Part shown: one piece after another, positions 1-9,031 of the stretch | How the letters are laid out: each line of letters opens with the position of its first letter | How positions within the stretch are numbered: the stretch's first letter is position 1 | Assembly (NCBI RefSeq): GCF_008369445.1 | Contig: NZ_VTWH01000003.1 | Span: 496,001 to 560,000, forward strand | Direction: 5' to 3' | Source: Aureimonas fodinaquatilis | GTDB taxonomy: Bacteria > Pseudomonadota > Alphaproteobacteria > Rhizobiales > Rhizobiaceae | Length of the DNA stretch: 64,000 nt | Program-made: the position numbers and the translations under genes | The notes under the pieces: generated by a model | What the model saw: the letters and a program-made list of their open reading frames with translations, nothing else | The model's database searches: none | Told to the model about the DNA's origin: nothing

Positions 1-43
1 CAAAGCGAAAGATGCGCTTCAGGAAGCTATTCTGTTCAGCCAT
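1..43 (-). CDS. N-terminus of a protein running off the left edge, possibly FtsY
   Basis: An ATG at 43-41 on the minus strand opens a frame that stays open to the window edge (14 codons, beginning MAEQNSFLKRIF). A purine-rich GGGGTTGGA lies just upstream as a possible ribosome binding site. In many Rhizobiales ftsY, the signal recognition particle receptor, follows mtaB and dapF in this orientation, and the short basic, hydrophobic start fits. The identity rests on gene order, because 14 residues are too few for homology. Confidence 0.45.
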   Translation of the reverse strand, partial: MAEQNSFLKRIFRF

Positions 44-70
44 TCCAACCCCGGTTTTCCAGAACAGTGG

Positions 71-158
71 TGATCGTTCGACCACCTGAACTGCTCTACT
101 CCTTGTTTTGCCGCATTGTCCCTTGTTTGAAACGATCCCGTTTCACCCGGAAATGCGC
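71..158 (-). repeat. Intergenic repeat family, copy 1
   Basis: This is one of at least six related elements of about 100 bp. In the orientation used here each begins near AGCATTTC, has a central GACAATGCG-like block, and ends in TTCAGGTGGTCG-like sequence. This copy fills the gap between the left-edge gene and mtaB, and it touches the mtaB stop codon. Relatives lie at 4693, 5345, 12488, 16014, 17911 and 30234. Confidence 0.65.
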
Positions 159-1462
159 TAAGCGGCGACAGCCGCTGCAGCCACCGGCGTAGCGAGCAAT
201 CGCTCCCCCGTTTCGCCGGTGATGGTCACTTCTACAATCTCACCCGGCTGGCCGAGCGCAATTTCCGTCAGCGTAAAGTCTTCTGATCGCCCAAGACCCT
301 CACGCTCTATCAGAATATTCTGTCGCGTACCAACAAGCCGCTTCAAATGTTCGGCATAGGCAAGATTGCCAACCGCGCGCAGGCGCGCAGCTCTTTCCTT
401 GCCAACCGCTTTTGGCAGTTGCGGCATGCGCGCAGCCGGAGTTCCCTTGCGAGGGGAAAATGGAAACACATGCAGGTGCGTGAGCCCACACTCTTCCACC
501 AGCCTCAGCGAGTTTTCAAACATTGTCTCGGTTTCAGTCGGGAAACCGGCAATGATGTCTGCGCCGTAAACGATATCAGGACGTTTCCGGCGCATTTCAC
601 TGCAAAAATCGATGGCGTTCTGACGTGAATGCCTGCGTTTCATACGCTTCAGAATCATGTCATCCCCCGCCTGCAAAGACAGATGCAAATGCGGCATGAA
701 GCGCTGTTCGGAGCTCATTGCCTCAATCAACGCTTCATCGGCCTCGATTGAATCGATGGATGACAGGCGCAATCTCGGCAGATCCGGCACGTGGCGCAGA
801 ATGGATTGGACCAATGCACCAAGGCGAGGCTGGCCGGGCAGATCAGCGCCCCAACTGGTCATATCCACGCCGGAAAGCACGACCTCGCGATAGCCGCCCG
901 CCACCAGTTTTCTAACCTGGTCGACCGCTGCGCCCATTGGAACCGACCGCGAATTGCCACGTCCAAAAGGTATGATGCAGAAAGTGCAGCGGTGGTCGCA
1001 GCCATTCTGCACCTGAACAATGGCTCTTGCCCGCCCTTCAATCGCATCCACCATGTGACCGGCGGTCTCGGTAATGCTCATAATGTCGTTGACGCGGATT
1101 TTTTCCTCGGCGGAAACGCCAAAATCCGGAAGGCGGCGGTAGGTTTCAGCTTTCAGCTTGTCGTCATTGCCGATAACCGCGTCCACCTCTTCCATTCGGG
1201 CAAAGGTCTCGCTTTCGGTCTGCGCGGCGCAGCCGGTTACAACAATGCGTGCCTGCGGATTGTCGCGGCGCGCGCGCCGAACCGCCTGCCGCGCCTGCCG
1301 CACCGCCTCTGCTGTTACCGCACAGGTGTTGATGATGATGGCTTTGCCGTTGGCAGCATTGCCCAGCCCGGCCTCGCCGGCCTCACGCTTCATCACTTCG
1401 GCTTCGTAGGTGTTGAGGCGGCAGCCGAAAGAAATAACCTCAATGTCCGGGCCATTGCTCAT
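158..1462 (-). CDS. mtaB: tRNA t6A37 methylthiotransferase MtaB
   Basis: This radical SAM enzyme adds a methylthio group to N6-threonylcarbamoyladenosine at position 37 of tRNAs reading ANN codons. The 434-residue product has the family layout. The N-terminal methylthiotransferase domain has three cluster cysteines (Cys14 in SFGCRLNTYE, Cys47 in INTCAVT, Cys78 in VTGCAA). The radical SAM CxxxCxxC motif is at residues 155-162 (CDHRCTFC), and a TRAM-like domain ends the protein. The start codon shares one base with the dapF stop (TGATG), so the two are probably translationally coupled. The closest alternative is the paralogue MiaB, but the dapF neighbour and the CRLNTYE form favour MtaB. Confidence 0.95.
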   Translation of the reverse strand: MSNGPDIEVISFGCRLNTYEAEVMKREAGEAGLGNAANGKAIIINTCAVTAEAVRQARQAVRRARRDNPQARIVVTGCAAQTESETFARMEEVDAVIGNDDKLKAETYRRLPDFGVSAEEKIRVNDIMSITETAGHMVDAIEGRARAIVQVQNGCDHRCTFCIIPFGRGNSRSVPMGAAVDQVRKLVAGGYREVVLSGVDMTSWGADLPGQPRLGALVQSILRHVPDLPRLRLSSIDSIEADEALIEAMSSEQRFMPHLHLSLQAGDDMILKRMKRRHSRQNAIDFCSEMRRKRPDIVYGADIIAGFPTETETMFENSLRLVEECGLTHLHVFPFSPRKGTPAARMPQLPKAVGKERAARLRAVGNLAYAEHLKRLVGTRQNILIEREGLGRSEDFTLTEIALGQPGEIVEVTITGETGERLLATPVAAAAVAA

Positions 1463-2343
1463 CAGGCAGAGGCTCTTTCCGCATCGCGATCAAAAGCACC
1501 GCTGAGAGGGTCCAGTGTGCCGGACCATTCCCATTCTGCCGGCCCGGTCATGATCACATGGTCATCATCCCGCCACTCAATGATCAGGTCGCCGCCGGGA
1601 ACGGTGACCACGATCCGCCGTTCTGCACGGCCTGTTCGCGCTGCCAGTACGGAGGCCGCACAGGCAGCCGAACCGCAGGCGCGTGTCAGGCCGACGCCAC
1701 GTTCCCAGGTTCGCATGGTCAGAGCCGTGGGTCGGGTTACCTGGGCAATCGAGATATTGGCCCGGTCAGGAAACAGCGGATGATGTTCAAGTTGCGAGCC
1801 GTAATTTTCCAGCGCGATGCTGTTGACATCGGCATCGACAAAAAACACCGCATGCGGATTTCCCATGGAGACTACGGCCGCCCTGGAGAATGCCGGGCTT
1901 GCCAGCGGAAATTCAATGAGCGTTGCGTTGGTGTCATCCACCTTTTGCGCCAGTGGAATGCTTTGCCAGTCAAAGCGTGGCTGCCCCATATCCACGGAAA
2001 TCAAGCCGCCGGGCAGCGCCCGCGCCTCCAGCAGACCTGCCTTGGTCTGGAACAGAAATTCACGCTGGCCATTCAGTGCGCTCAGATAATGCACGACGCA
2101 TCGCGTGCCGTTTCCGCATGCTCCGGCTTCACTGCCGTCCGTGTTGATAATGCGCACAAACGCATCAGTGCCCGCCGTTTGCGGATCGTGAATGGCCATG
2201 ATCTGGTCGAAACGGGTCTGAGTATCATTTGCCAGCACAATGGCGGCCTGCGGCTCAATTGTATCCGCACGGCCGCGCATATCGGCAACAAGGATTTCGT
2301 TGCCGAGACCGTTCATGCGGGAAAATGGAATACGGGCGCTCAT
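1462..2343 (-). CDS. dapF: Diaminopimelate epimerase DapF
   Basis: DapF converts LL- to meso-diaminopimelate for lysine and peptidoglycan synthesis. The 293-residue protein has both catalytic cysteines: Cys76 in GACGNGTRC and Cys223 in TRACGSAAC. An ATG eight codons upstream exists, but starting at [16 protein letters not shown] matches the usual N-terminus of the family. It is the first gene of the leftward dapF-mtaB pair. Confidence 0.95.
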   Translation of the reverse strand: MSARIPFSRMNGLGNEILVADMRGRADTIEPQAAIVLANDTQTRFDQIMAIHDPQTAGTDAFVRIINTDGSEAGACGNGTRCVVHYLSALNGQREFLFQTKAGLLEARALPGGLISVDMGQPRFDWQSIPLAQKVDDTNATLIEFPLASPAFSRAAVVSMGNPHAVFFVDADVNSIALENYGSQLEHHPLFPDRANISIAQVTRPTALTMRTWERGVGLTRACGSAACAASVLAARTGRAERRIVVTVPGGDLIIEWRDDDHVIMTGPAEWEWSGTLDPLSGAFDRDAERASA

Positions 2344-2431
2344 TTTTGCTATATGCCGGTTTTCCACCCTGAATGCCAGTCATCAGCGGCTTTTTCATGA
2401 CATCCCGGTGACGGGGTTTCAGGCCGCCAGG

Positions 2432-2460
2432 TTGACATTGCGCCGTAAAAGCTGTTTAAG
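2432..2460 (+). promoter_or_regulatory. Candidate sigma-70 promoter for ffh
   Basis: TTGACA at 2432-2437 is followed after 17 bp by TTTAAG at 2455-2460 (four of six matches to TATAAT). It lies about 200 bp upstream of the ffh start in the 314-bp divergent gap between dapF and ffh. I saw nothing else in that gap. Confidence 0.4.
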
Positions 2461-2657
2461 CGCAGCATTCCGCGACAGTTTCGTCCGCGACCCGCCGACC
2501 ATGCCCCTTGTAAAAGCCGCATGGAGGTCACCATCCGCCAGCGAGTTTCGCCCGCGGATGCGTTCCGCTTTGGCGATTTGCGGTTGGCGCTGGCGCACTT
2601 CATCACCATTCTATCAAATGGCGCAATTGCCAGATGAGGCGAATGGAAAGGAAGCCG

Positions 2658-4205
2658 ATGTTCGAATCCCTTCAGGACCGCCTTGGGTCCATTCTGAACG
2701 GCCTGACAGGCCGTGGCGCTCTGTCCGACAAGGATGTGTCGGCTGCGCTGCGGGAGGTGCGCCGTGCGCTGCTGGAAGCGGACGTTGCGCTGGAAGTGGT
2801 TCGCTCTTTCACCGACCGTGTGCGTGAAAAGGCGGTCGGGGCGGAAATCCTGAAGTCGATCAAGCCTGGGCAGATGGTCGTCAAGCTCGTGCATGACGAG
2901 CTGGTGGCCACATTGGGCACAGAGCAGGTCGCCATTGACCTGAACGCCCCTTCGCCAGTCACCATCATGATGGTCGGTTTGCAGGGTTCGGGTAAAACCA
3001 CCACCAGCGGCAAGATTGCCAAACGGCTGACAGAGCGCCAGCGCAAAAAAGTGCTGATGGCCTCGCTGGACACCCGCAGGCCCGCCGCGCAGGAGCAATT
3101 GCGTGTTCTGGGCGAGCAGACTGGCGTGGCAACGCTGCCGGTCATTGCCGGACAAGGCCCGGTTGAAATTGCAACCCGTGCCGAGCAGGCGGCCCGTCTT
3201 GGCGGCTATGACGTTCTGATTCTCGACACTGCCGGCCGCACCCATATTGACGAGCCGTTGATGGCCGAAATGGCCGAGATCAAGTCTCGGGCCAATCCGC
3301 ATGAAATTCTGCTGGTTGCAGATTCGCTGACTGGTCAGGACGCAGTTAATCTCGCCCGCTCTTTCGATGAGCGTGTGGGCATAACCGGCATTGTGTTGAC
3401 CCGTGTGGATGGCGATGGCCGTGGCGGTGCCGCTTTGTCCATGCGCGCGGTTACCGGCAAGCCGATCAAGCTGATTGGTGTTGGCGAAAAAATGGATGCG
3501 CTGGAGGAGTTCCATCCTTCACGTATTGCCGACCGCATTCTTGGCATGGGCGACATTGTTTCGCTGGTCGAAAAGGCGGCGGAAAACATCGATGCGGAAA
3601 AAGCCGCGGCGATGGCCAGGAAAATGCAGAGCGGCAAGTTCGATATGAACGATCTTGCCGATCAGATTGGCCAGATGCAGAAAATGGGCGGCATGGGTGG
3701 CCTGATGGGGCTGATGCCCGGCATGGGCAAAGTGCGGGATCAGGTGGCGGCAGCCGGTATTGATGACAGGCTGCTCAAGCGGCAATTGGCCATCATCTCC
3801 TCCATGACGGCAAAAGAGCGGTCCAACCCTGATCTTCTGAAAAACAGCCGCAAGAAGCGCATTGCAGCGGGTTCGGGAACGGATGCGTCCGACATCAACA
3901 AGCTTCTGAAAATGCATCGCCAGATGGCCGACATGATGAAGTCTGTCGGCAAGGGCAAAGGTGGCATGATGGGAAAACTGATGGGCGGGTTGGGCAGCAA
4001 GCTCGGTCTTCCATCCGGTGCCGGTATGCCCGACCTTTCCAAAATGGATCCCAAGCAATTGGAAGAAATGGCCAAGTCATTGCAAAGCGGTGGCCTTGGC
4101 GGCCTGCCAGGTGGTTTGCCACCGGGATTGGGTGGCGGCGGCCTGCCGGGCATGCCTGGTGGCCGTGGTTTTCCGGGCCTGCCCGGCCTGACCAGAAAGA
4201 AATAG
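2658..4205 (+). CDS. ffh: Signal recognition particle protein Ffh
   Basis: Ffh is the GTPase of the signal recognition particle; it binds 4.5S RNA and the signal sequences of nascent membrane proteins. The 515-residue product has an N-domain (about 1-95), a G-domain with GLQGSGKTT at 107-115, DTAGR at 190-194 and TRVDGDGRGG near 248-257, and a methionine-rich M-domain. The tail beyond about 450 is unusually rich in Gly, Pro and Met. The start at MFESLQ is chosen because AGGAAG lies just upstream and it matches the family N-terminus; an in-frame ATG eight codons earlier lacks such a site. Confidence 0.96.
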   Translation: MFESLQDRLGSILNGLTGRGALSDKDVSAALREVRRALLEADVALEVVRSFTDRVREKAVGAEILKSIKPGQMVVKLVHDELVATLGTEQVAIDLNAPSPVTIMMVGLQGSGKTTTSGKIAKRLTERQRKKVLMASLDTRRPAAQEQLRVLGEQTGVATLPVIAGQGPVEIATRAEQAARLGGYDVLILDTAGRTHIDEPLMAEMAEIKSRANPHEILLVADSLTGQDAVNLARSFDERVGITGIVLTRVDGDGRGGAALSMRAVTGKPIKLIGVGEKMDALEEFHPSRIADRILGMGDIVSLVEKAAENIDAEKAAAMARKMQSGKFDMNDLADQIGQMQKMGGMGGLMGLMPGMGKVRDQVAAAGIDDRLLKRQLAIISSMTAKERSNPDLLKNSRKKRIAAGSGTDASDINKLLKMHRQMADMMKSVGKGKGGMMGKLMGGLGSKLGLPSGAGMPDLSKMDPKQLEEMAKSLQSGGLGGLPGGLPPGLGGGGLPGMPGGRGFPGLPGLTRKK

Positions 4206-4268
4206 CGGCGGTTAAAGCCGTTTCATGAACCTAGAAAAAACGACAGATCGACTCAAAAGGAAAAGACT

Positions 4269-4682
4269 ATGCCTTTGAAAATGCGCCTGGCTCGTGCCGG
4301 CTCCAAAAAGCGCCCTTACTACCACATCGTTGTTGCCGACGCCCGCGCGCCGCGCGATGGCCGTTTCATCGAATCGATTGGCGCATGGAACCCTATGCTG
4401 CCTAAGGATGCCGAGCGTGTGACCTTGAAAGAAGATCGCATCAAGCATTGGCTGGGCGAAGGCGCACAGCCAACCGATCGCGTTTTGCGCTTTTTGGACA
4501 AGGCTGGAATTCTGAACCGTCCAACCCGTTCCAACCTGACCAAGGGCCAGCCAGGCAAAAAGGCTCAGGAGCGCGAAGCTGAGCGCAAGCAGCGTGAGGA
4601 AGATGCGGCTGCTGCCGCTGCCGCCGCTGCGGAAGCTGCTGCTGCACCTCAGGAAGAAGCTGCTGCAACCGAAGCTGAGTAA
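4269..4682 (+). CDS. rpsP: 30S ribosomal protein S16
   Basis: S16 is needed for assembly of the small ribosomal subunit. The 137-residue protein starts [18 protein letters not shown] and carries the S16 core over about 85 residues. A charged stretch follows, then a tail of alanine and glutamate that is longer than in enterobacterial S16. A purine-rich AAAAGGAAAAG precedes the ATG. A strong terminator follows at 4733, so rpsP can be expressed apart from rimM. Confidence 0.96.
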   Translation: MPLKMRLARAGSKKRPYYHIVVADARAPRDGRFIESIGAWNPMLPKDAERVTLKEDRIKHWLGEGAQPTDRVLRFLDKAGILNRPTRSNLTKGQPGKKAQEREAERKQREEDAAAAAAAAAEAAAAPQEEAAATEAE

Positions 4683-4692
4683 GCTTTTGCCA

Positions 4693-4727
4693 GTCTGTTG
4701 AACGATGTCGTTTCAACAGGAAATGCT
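4693..4727 (-). repeat. Intergenic repeat family, partial copy 7
   Basis: The stretch AACGATGTCGTTTCAACAGG and the following AAATGC match the AGCATTTC end of copy 1 (AACGAT, CGTTTCA and GGAAATGC are shared). The rest of the element is absent. It lies between rpsP and its terminator. Confidence 0.45.
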
Positions 4728-4732
4728 TGAAG

Positions 4733-4763
4733 GCGGGCGGCAGGTTTCTGCCGCCCGCTTTTT
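4733..4763 (+). terminator. Rho-independent terminator after rpsP
   Basis: A perfect 11-bp stem, GCGGGCGGCAG with CTGCCGCCCGC and a GTTT loop, is followed by TTTTT. It sits inside the otherwise conserved rpsP-rimM-trmD-rplS block, so it should reduce readthrough into rimM or mark a processing point. Confidence 0.85.
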
Positions 4764-4799
4764 ATAATGTCTGCCACTGGCCGCATAAGGAAGCGCATG

Positions 4800-5369
4800 A
4801 TGAGCAAGCTGGAAAATCCGGTTCTTCTTGGCATAGTCGGTGGCGCGCATGGCATTCGCGGTGAATGCCGGGTGCGCAGCCATACCGATAACCCCACTGA
4901 CATTGGCGCTTACGGCCCACTTTCGGACGCCAATGGCAAGCGTTACACAGTGCGTTCTGCGCGTGAACAAAAGAACGTCGTCATCGTTCGTTTTGAAGAG
5001 GTGACGGACCGCAATGAGGCGGAACGGCTGAACGGGACAGAACTTTTCGTCGATCGCTCTCTCTTGCCTGACGACGACATGGGTGAAGACTTCTATCAGG
5101 CGGATCTGATCGGTCTTGATGTGCGCAGCACAGCCGGCGAAATGCTGGGTGAGGTGATTGCCTTCCACAATTTCGGTGCGGGCGATGTTCTGGAAATCCG
5201 TCGTGAAGGCGCTGCCAGCTTCATGATTCCCTTTACCGAAGCGGCCGTTCCGGAAATTGATCTGGATGTTGGCTACATTCTTGTGGAGCCGGTGTCGGCC
5301 GGACTGGAGGGTGCTGTCGAAGTTCGCGAGGGTGACGAGATCCCTTCGGATGATCGCTCGACCACCTGA
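4800..5369 (+). CDS. rimM: Ribosome maturation factor RimM
   Basis: RimM assists maturation of the 30S head domain and binds S19. The 189-residue protein has the N-terminal RimM barrel, opening with VLLGIVGGAHGIRGE, and a C-terminal PRC barrel (from about residue 95). Two tandem ATGs occur at 4797 and 4800. AGGAAG at 4788-4793 is better spaced for the second. The final codons (DDRSTT) and the stop lie inside intergenic repeat copy 2, so the repeat seems to have supplied the C-terminus. Confidence 0.93.
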   Translation: MSKLENPVLLGIVGGAHGIRGECRVRSHTDNPTDIGAYGPLSDANGKRYTVRSAREQKNVVIVRFEEVTDRNEAERLNGTELFVDRSLLPDDDMGEDFYQADLIGLDVRSTAGEMLGEVIAFHNFGAGDVLEIRREGAASFMIPFTEAAVPEIDLDVGYILVEPVSAGLEGAVEVREGDEIPSDDRSTT

Positions 5370-5442
5370 ACTGATCCGGATCTTCGCTCTGTCGCGTGGT
5401 TTTGACGCTGAGACGATTCCGTTTCCACGAGAAATGCTGTAG
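5345..5442 (-). repeat. Intergenic repeat family, copy 2, overlapping the rimM 3' end
   Basis: It shares CGACCACCTGAACTG at one end and GAAATGCT at the other with copy 1. The first 25 bases encode the end of rimM. The central GACAATGCG block is less well kept here. Confidence 0.6.
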
Positions 5443-5507
5443 GAAAAGCTGCCTTTCGAATGACTGCAGTCTTGTAACTGATCATTGAGTCAGAGGAGAA
5501 ATGCCGC

Positions 5508-5810
5508 ATGATTATCGTTTCTGGAATCGTCCGTCTGGCTCAGCCGGTGCCCGCAGATATGCATGCCGACATGCTGGCAGTGTTGACTGCAACTCGTACC
5601 GAGGCTGGCTGCCTGACCTATTCTTACGCAGTTGATGTGCTGGAGCCGGACCTGATCCGCATCTATGAAGAGTGGGAGACGCGCGAAGCTCTGGACGCGC
5701 ACAGCAATGCACCACATATGCCGGCATGGCGGCAGGCGCTGGCGCGGGTTGGCGTTGCCGAGCGCAAGCTGGTGACGATCGAGGCGGGTGCAATTGCACC
5801 GCTAAGCTGA
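5508..5810 (+). CDS. Antibiotic biosynthesis monooxygenase (ABM/YgiN-like) domain protein
   Basis: The product is a 100-residue single-domain protein of the dimeric alpha-beta barrel type. It starts MIIVSGIVRL, has a conserved-looking AGCLTYSYAVD, then IYEEWETREALDAHSNAPHM, the typical signature of small quinol monooxygenase-like ABM proteins. Such proteins act on quinols or are of unknown function; the substrate cannot be read from sequence. It sits between rimM and trmD, so it is probably co-transcribed with translation genes. AGAGGAGAAA precedes the ATG. Confidence 0.85.
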   Translation: MIIVSGIVRLAQPVPADMHADMLAVLTATRTEAGCLTYSYAVDVLEPDLIRIYEEWETREALDAHSNAPHMPAWRQALARVGVAERKLVTIEAGAIAPLS

Positions 5811-5819
5811 CGGGCATTC

Positions 5820-6500
5820 ATGAGCTTCCACGCTTCCATCATCACGCTTTACCCGGAAATGTTTCCCGGCCCTCTTGGCCTGTCGCTGGCAGGCCGGGCG
5901 CTGGAGCGTGGCGACTGGCGGCTGGAAACAACTCATATCCGGGATTTTGGTGAGGGTCGTTCCAGAGCTGTGGATGACACGCCATCCGGCGGTTCGGCAG
6001 GAATGGTTCTGCGCGCAGATGTTCTGGCCCGCGCCATTGATGCGGCATCACCGGCCGATGACGCGCGGCCCAGGCTTCTTATGAGCCCGCGCGGTAGGCC
6101 GCTGAGCCAGCAAATGGTGCGTGAGCTGGCGGCCGGGCCGGGTGTCAATATTGTCTGCGGCCGGTTTGAGGGTGTGGATGAGCGGATTATTGAAGGGCGG
6201 GGGCTGATTGAAGTTTCAATCGGCGATTACATCCTGTCCGGCGGTGAAATGGCGGCTCTGGTGCTGCTGGATTCCATTGTGCGGCTTTTGCCGGGCGTGA
6301 TGGGCAATGCGCTTTCGGGTGAAACTGAAAGCTTTGAGACTGGCCTTCTGGAGCATCCCCACTACACTCGTCCTGCTGTTTGGGAGGGACGACCTATCCC
6401 TCCGGTGCTGACATCCGGCGACCACGGCGCGGTGGAAAAATGGCGGCGGCAGCAGGCGGAGCGGATAACGCGTGAACGGCGGCCGGATTTGCTGAAGTAG
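5820..6500 (+). CDS. trmD: tRNA (guanine37-N1)-methyltransferase TrmD
   Basis: TrmD methylates G37 of tRNAs reading CNN codons and so prevents frameshifting. The 226-residue protein has the SPOUT knot motifs: [13 protein letters not shown] near residue 59, [23 protein letters not shown] and [13 protein letters not shown]. It starts nine bases after the ABM gene, consistent with one operon. Confidence 0.95.
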   Translation: MSFHASIITLYPEMFPGPLGLSLAGRALERGDWRLETTHIRDFGEGRSRAVDDTPSGGSAGMVLRADVLARAIDAASPADDARPRLLMSPRGRPLSQQMVRELAAGPGVNIVCGRFEGVDERIIEGRGLIEVSIGDYILSGGEMAALVLLDSIVRLLPGVMGNALSGETESFETGLLEHPHYTRPAVWEGRPIPPVLTSGDHGAVEKWRRQQAERITRERRPDLLK

Positions 6501-6679
6501 CCGCTGCCGCTATATATGTTTGATCATCGGTCGGATGATCGCATACTCCAGTCACTTTTGCACTCGACAGAACTTTGGTTCTCGTGTATTAGCGCCCCTG
6601 TTTTCCTCAGAAAAACTTGACCGTTCAAGCGGCCATGACCGGCTGATAAACCGGCATGAAATTAAGAGAGGCCCGACCA

Positions 6680-7210
6680 ATGGATATTATTTCCGAACTG
6701 AATGCTGCTGAAGCGGCCCGTATTGCGGCTGTTCGCACACTTCCATCTTTTTCTCCAGGTGACACGCTGCGCGTCAATGTTCGCGTTACGGAAGGCACAC
6801 GCACCCGCGTTCAGGCTTATGAAGGCGTTTGCATTGCTCGTTCCGGTGCTGGTTTCCAGGAAAACTTCACCGTTCGCAAAATTTCCTATGGCGAAGGCGT
6901 AGAGCGCGTATTCCCGGTTTACTCGCCACAGGTCGAGTCGGTTGAAGTTGTGCGCCGTGGTCGCGTTCGCCGCGCCAAGCTGTACTATCTGCGTGATCGT
7001 CGTGGTAAGTCTGCCCGTATTGTTGAGGCGACCAACGCCCGTGCGCGCAAGCTGAATGATGATGCCCGCACAGCCGCCGCCGAAGTGCGTGCGCAGGCTG
7101 ATGCAGCCAAGGTTGCTGCACAGGCCGCTGCTGCCGCAGAAGCAGCCGCCGCCGCTGAGGCAGCAGCCGCTGCGGAAGCTGCAGCTGCTGCTGAAAAGAA
7201 CGCCGAGTAA
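6680..7210 (+). CDS. rplS: 50S ribosomal protein L19
   Basis: L19 lies at the interface of the ribosomal subunits. The start [15 protein letters not shown] is chosen over an ATG eight codons upstream because AGAGAGG lies in front of it. The core (about 1-120) contains [14 protein letters not shown] and [20 protein letters not shown]. The rest of the 176 residues is a low-complexity tail of alanine and glutamate, matching similar tails on S16 and L21 in this window. Confidence 0.96.
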   Translation: MDIISELNAAEAARIAAVRTLPSFSPGDTLRVNVRVTEGTRTRVQAYEGVCIARSGAGFQENFTVRKISYGEGVERVFPVYSPQVESVEVVRRGRVRRAKLYYLRDRRGKSARIVEATNARARKLNDDARTAAAEVRAQADAAKVAAQAAAAAEAAAAAEAAAAAEAAAAAEKNAE

Positions 7211-7235
7211 GCACTCGACGATTTCTGAATCACGA

Positions 7236-7262
7236 TAAAAAGCGGTCCTCGGGCCGCTTTTT
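7236..7262 (+). terminator. Rho-independent terminator after rplS
   Basis: AAAAAGCGG pairs with CCGCTTTTT around a TCCTCGGG-type loop, followed by T residues. It closes the ribosomal block before leuC. Confidence 0.85.
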
Positions 7263-7330
7263 TATTGCCATTGATCAGAACCCTGTTGATGCAGCTTGTA
7301 ACCATTCCATGCTGTTGATACTTTAGCGCC

Positions 7331-7459
7331 ATGAAACCTTGCTGCGAGATGACCTGTCATTTGCCGACGACGCTTGATTTTGCGTCGCTGGATGATCGTG
7401 CGCGCTTGCCCGGCCGGTTTTTTTACCGTCAGATTTCAGCCACCTATCTTGGCCGCTGA
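7331..7459 (+). CDS. Possible 42-codon leader ORF upstream of leuC
   Basis: A short frame begins MKPCCEMTCH and ends TYLGR. It is followed six bases later by a hairpin and T-run, then leuC. It contains five leucines and three early cysteines, but the leucines are not clustered as in classical leu leader peptides. No convincing ribosome binding site is visible. It may be chance. Confidence 0.2.
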   Translation: MKPCCEMTCHLPTTLDFASLDDRARLPGRFFYRQISATYLGR

Positions 7460-7464
7460 CCGCT

Positions 7465-7484
7465 GGGGATCACCATCCCCTTTT
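7465..7484 (+). terminator. Attenuator-like hairpin in front of leuC
   Basis: GGGGAT-CACC-ATCCCC forms a perfect six-base stem with a four-base loop and is followed by TTTT. It lies 67 bp upstream of the leuC start, where it could terminate leader transcription. Confidence 0.45.
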
Positions 7485-7550
7485 AAGATTTTTCCTGATT
7501 CACAGCGTTGTTGTTAGGTTCAGCATCACGCGCCGGAACGAGAACAGACC

Positions 7551-8960
7551 ATGAGCGCCAAGCCACGTACTTTGTATGACAAGATCTGGGACGATCATCT
7601 GGTTGAAAACCTGCCAGGTGGGGCGGGACTTTTGTATATAGACCGCCATCTCGTGCATGAAGTCACGAGCCCGCAGGCTTTTGAAGGGTTGCGCATGTCC
7701 AACCGCAAGGTGCGACAGCCGGAGCGCACTTTGGCAGTCGTTGACCACAATGTGCCGACAAGCGACCGAAGCCTTGGCATTGCGGACGAGGAAAGCCGGA
7801 TTCAGGTTGAGACGCTGGCCCGCAATGCGGCGGATTTTGGCGTGGAATATTTCAACGAAGTCGATCGGCGCCAGGGAATTGTCCACATCATTGGTCCTGA
7901 ACAGGGCTTTACCCTGCCGGGAATGACCATCGTTTGTGGCGACAGTCACACCTCTACACATGGCGCATTCGGCGCGCTGGCACACGGCATTGGCACTTCG
8001 GAAGTTGAGCATGTGCTGGCCACCCAGACACTCATCCAGAACAAAGCCAAAAACATGCTGGTGCAGGTGGATGGAGTTCCGGCTGCCGGCGTCACGGCCA
8101 AAGACATTATTCTTGCCATTATTGGTGAAATCGGCACAGCCGGAGGCACCGGCTATGTCATCGAATATGCCGGTGAAGCCATTCGGTCATTGTCGATGGA
8201 AGGCCGAATGACGGTCTGCAACATGGCAATTGAGGGCGGAGCCCGCGCCGGCCTGATTGCGCCTGATGAAACGACATTCGAATATATCAAAGGCCGGCCG
8301 CGCGCGCCGCAGGGCGAGAATTTTGCCAGGGCGGTGGAGTTCTGGCGCACACTGCACACCGATGAGGGTGCGCATTTCGATCATGTCGTGCGGCTGGACG
8401 CAGCCAATCTGCCCCCCGTTCTCACCTGGGGTTCCAGCCCCGAGGATGTGGTGGCAATTACCGGCGTTGTCCCTGATCCTGCAGATATTGCCGATGAGGC
8501 CAAGCGGGCAACCAAGCAGCGCGCGCTTGAATATATGGGTCTGACACCCGGCACGCGCATGACCGATATCAGCATTGATCGCGTCTTCATCGGCTCCTGT
8601 ACCAATGGCCGGATTGAAGATCTGCGCGCGGTTGCCAAAGTGGTGGAAGGGCGTCGTGTTGCTGACACCGTGTCAGCAATGATTGTTCCCGGTTCCGGTC
8701 TCGTCAAGGCGCAGGCAGAGGCGGAAGGTCTGGACCGGATTTTCCGCGACGCTGGTTTCGACTGGCGTGAGCCGGGTTGTTCAATGTGCCTTGGCATGAA
8801 TGAAGACCGGTTGAAGCCGAACGAGCGCTGCGCTTCCACTTCGAACCGCAATTTCGAAGGGCGTCAGGGCTTCAAGGGGCGCACGCACCTTGTTTCCCCG
8901 GCCATGGCGGCAGCGGCGGCGGTTGCCGGGCGGTTTGTCGATATCCGCGAGTGGAAATAA
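7551..8960 (+). CDS. leuC: 3-isopropylmalate dehydratase large subunit LeuC
   Basis: LeuC with LeuD isomerises 2- to 3-isopropylmalate in leucine synthesis. The 469-residue protein has the aconitase-type [4Fe-4S] ligands Cys350 (GSCTNGR), Cys410 and Cys413 (PGCSMCLG). It also has the N-terminal VDHNVPT and [13 protein letters not shown] motifs. leuD is not beside it, which is common in Rhizobiales. Confidence 0.96.
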   Translation: MSAKPRTLYDKIWDDHLVENLPGGAGLLYIDRHLVHEVTSPQAFEGLRMSNRKVRQPERTLAVVDHNVPTSDRSLGIADEESRIQVETLARNAADFGVEYFNEVDRRQGIVHIIGPEQGFTLPGMTIVCGDSHTSTHGAFGALAHGIGTSEVEHVLATQTLIQNKAKNMLVQVDGVPAAGVTAKDIILAIIGEIGTAGGTGYVIEYAGEAIRSLSMEGRMTVCNMAIEGGARAGLIAPDETTFEYIKGRPRAPQGENFARAVEFWRTLHTDEGAHFDHVVRLDAANLPPVLTWGSSPEDVVAITGVVPDPADIADEAKRATKQRALEYMGLTPGTRMTDISIDRVFIGSCTNGRIEDLRAVAKVVEGRRVADTVSAMIVPGSGLVKAQAEAEGLDRIFRDAGFDWREPGCSMCLGMNEDRLKPNERCASTSNRNFEGRQGFKGRTHLVSPAMAAAAAVAGRFVDIREWK

Positions 8961-9031
8961 TTCCGAGTGAATAGGTGCAGGGGCGTGTGCGCCCTTGCAT
9001 CAGGGGTGGAAAATGGGGCATTGAAAGCGGC

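Noticed and set aside
791-1783. A long plus-strand frame of 330 codons opposite mtaB and dapF
   Set aside because: It is a shadow of two well-supported genes; codon bias explains the open frame.
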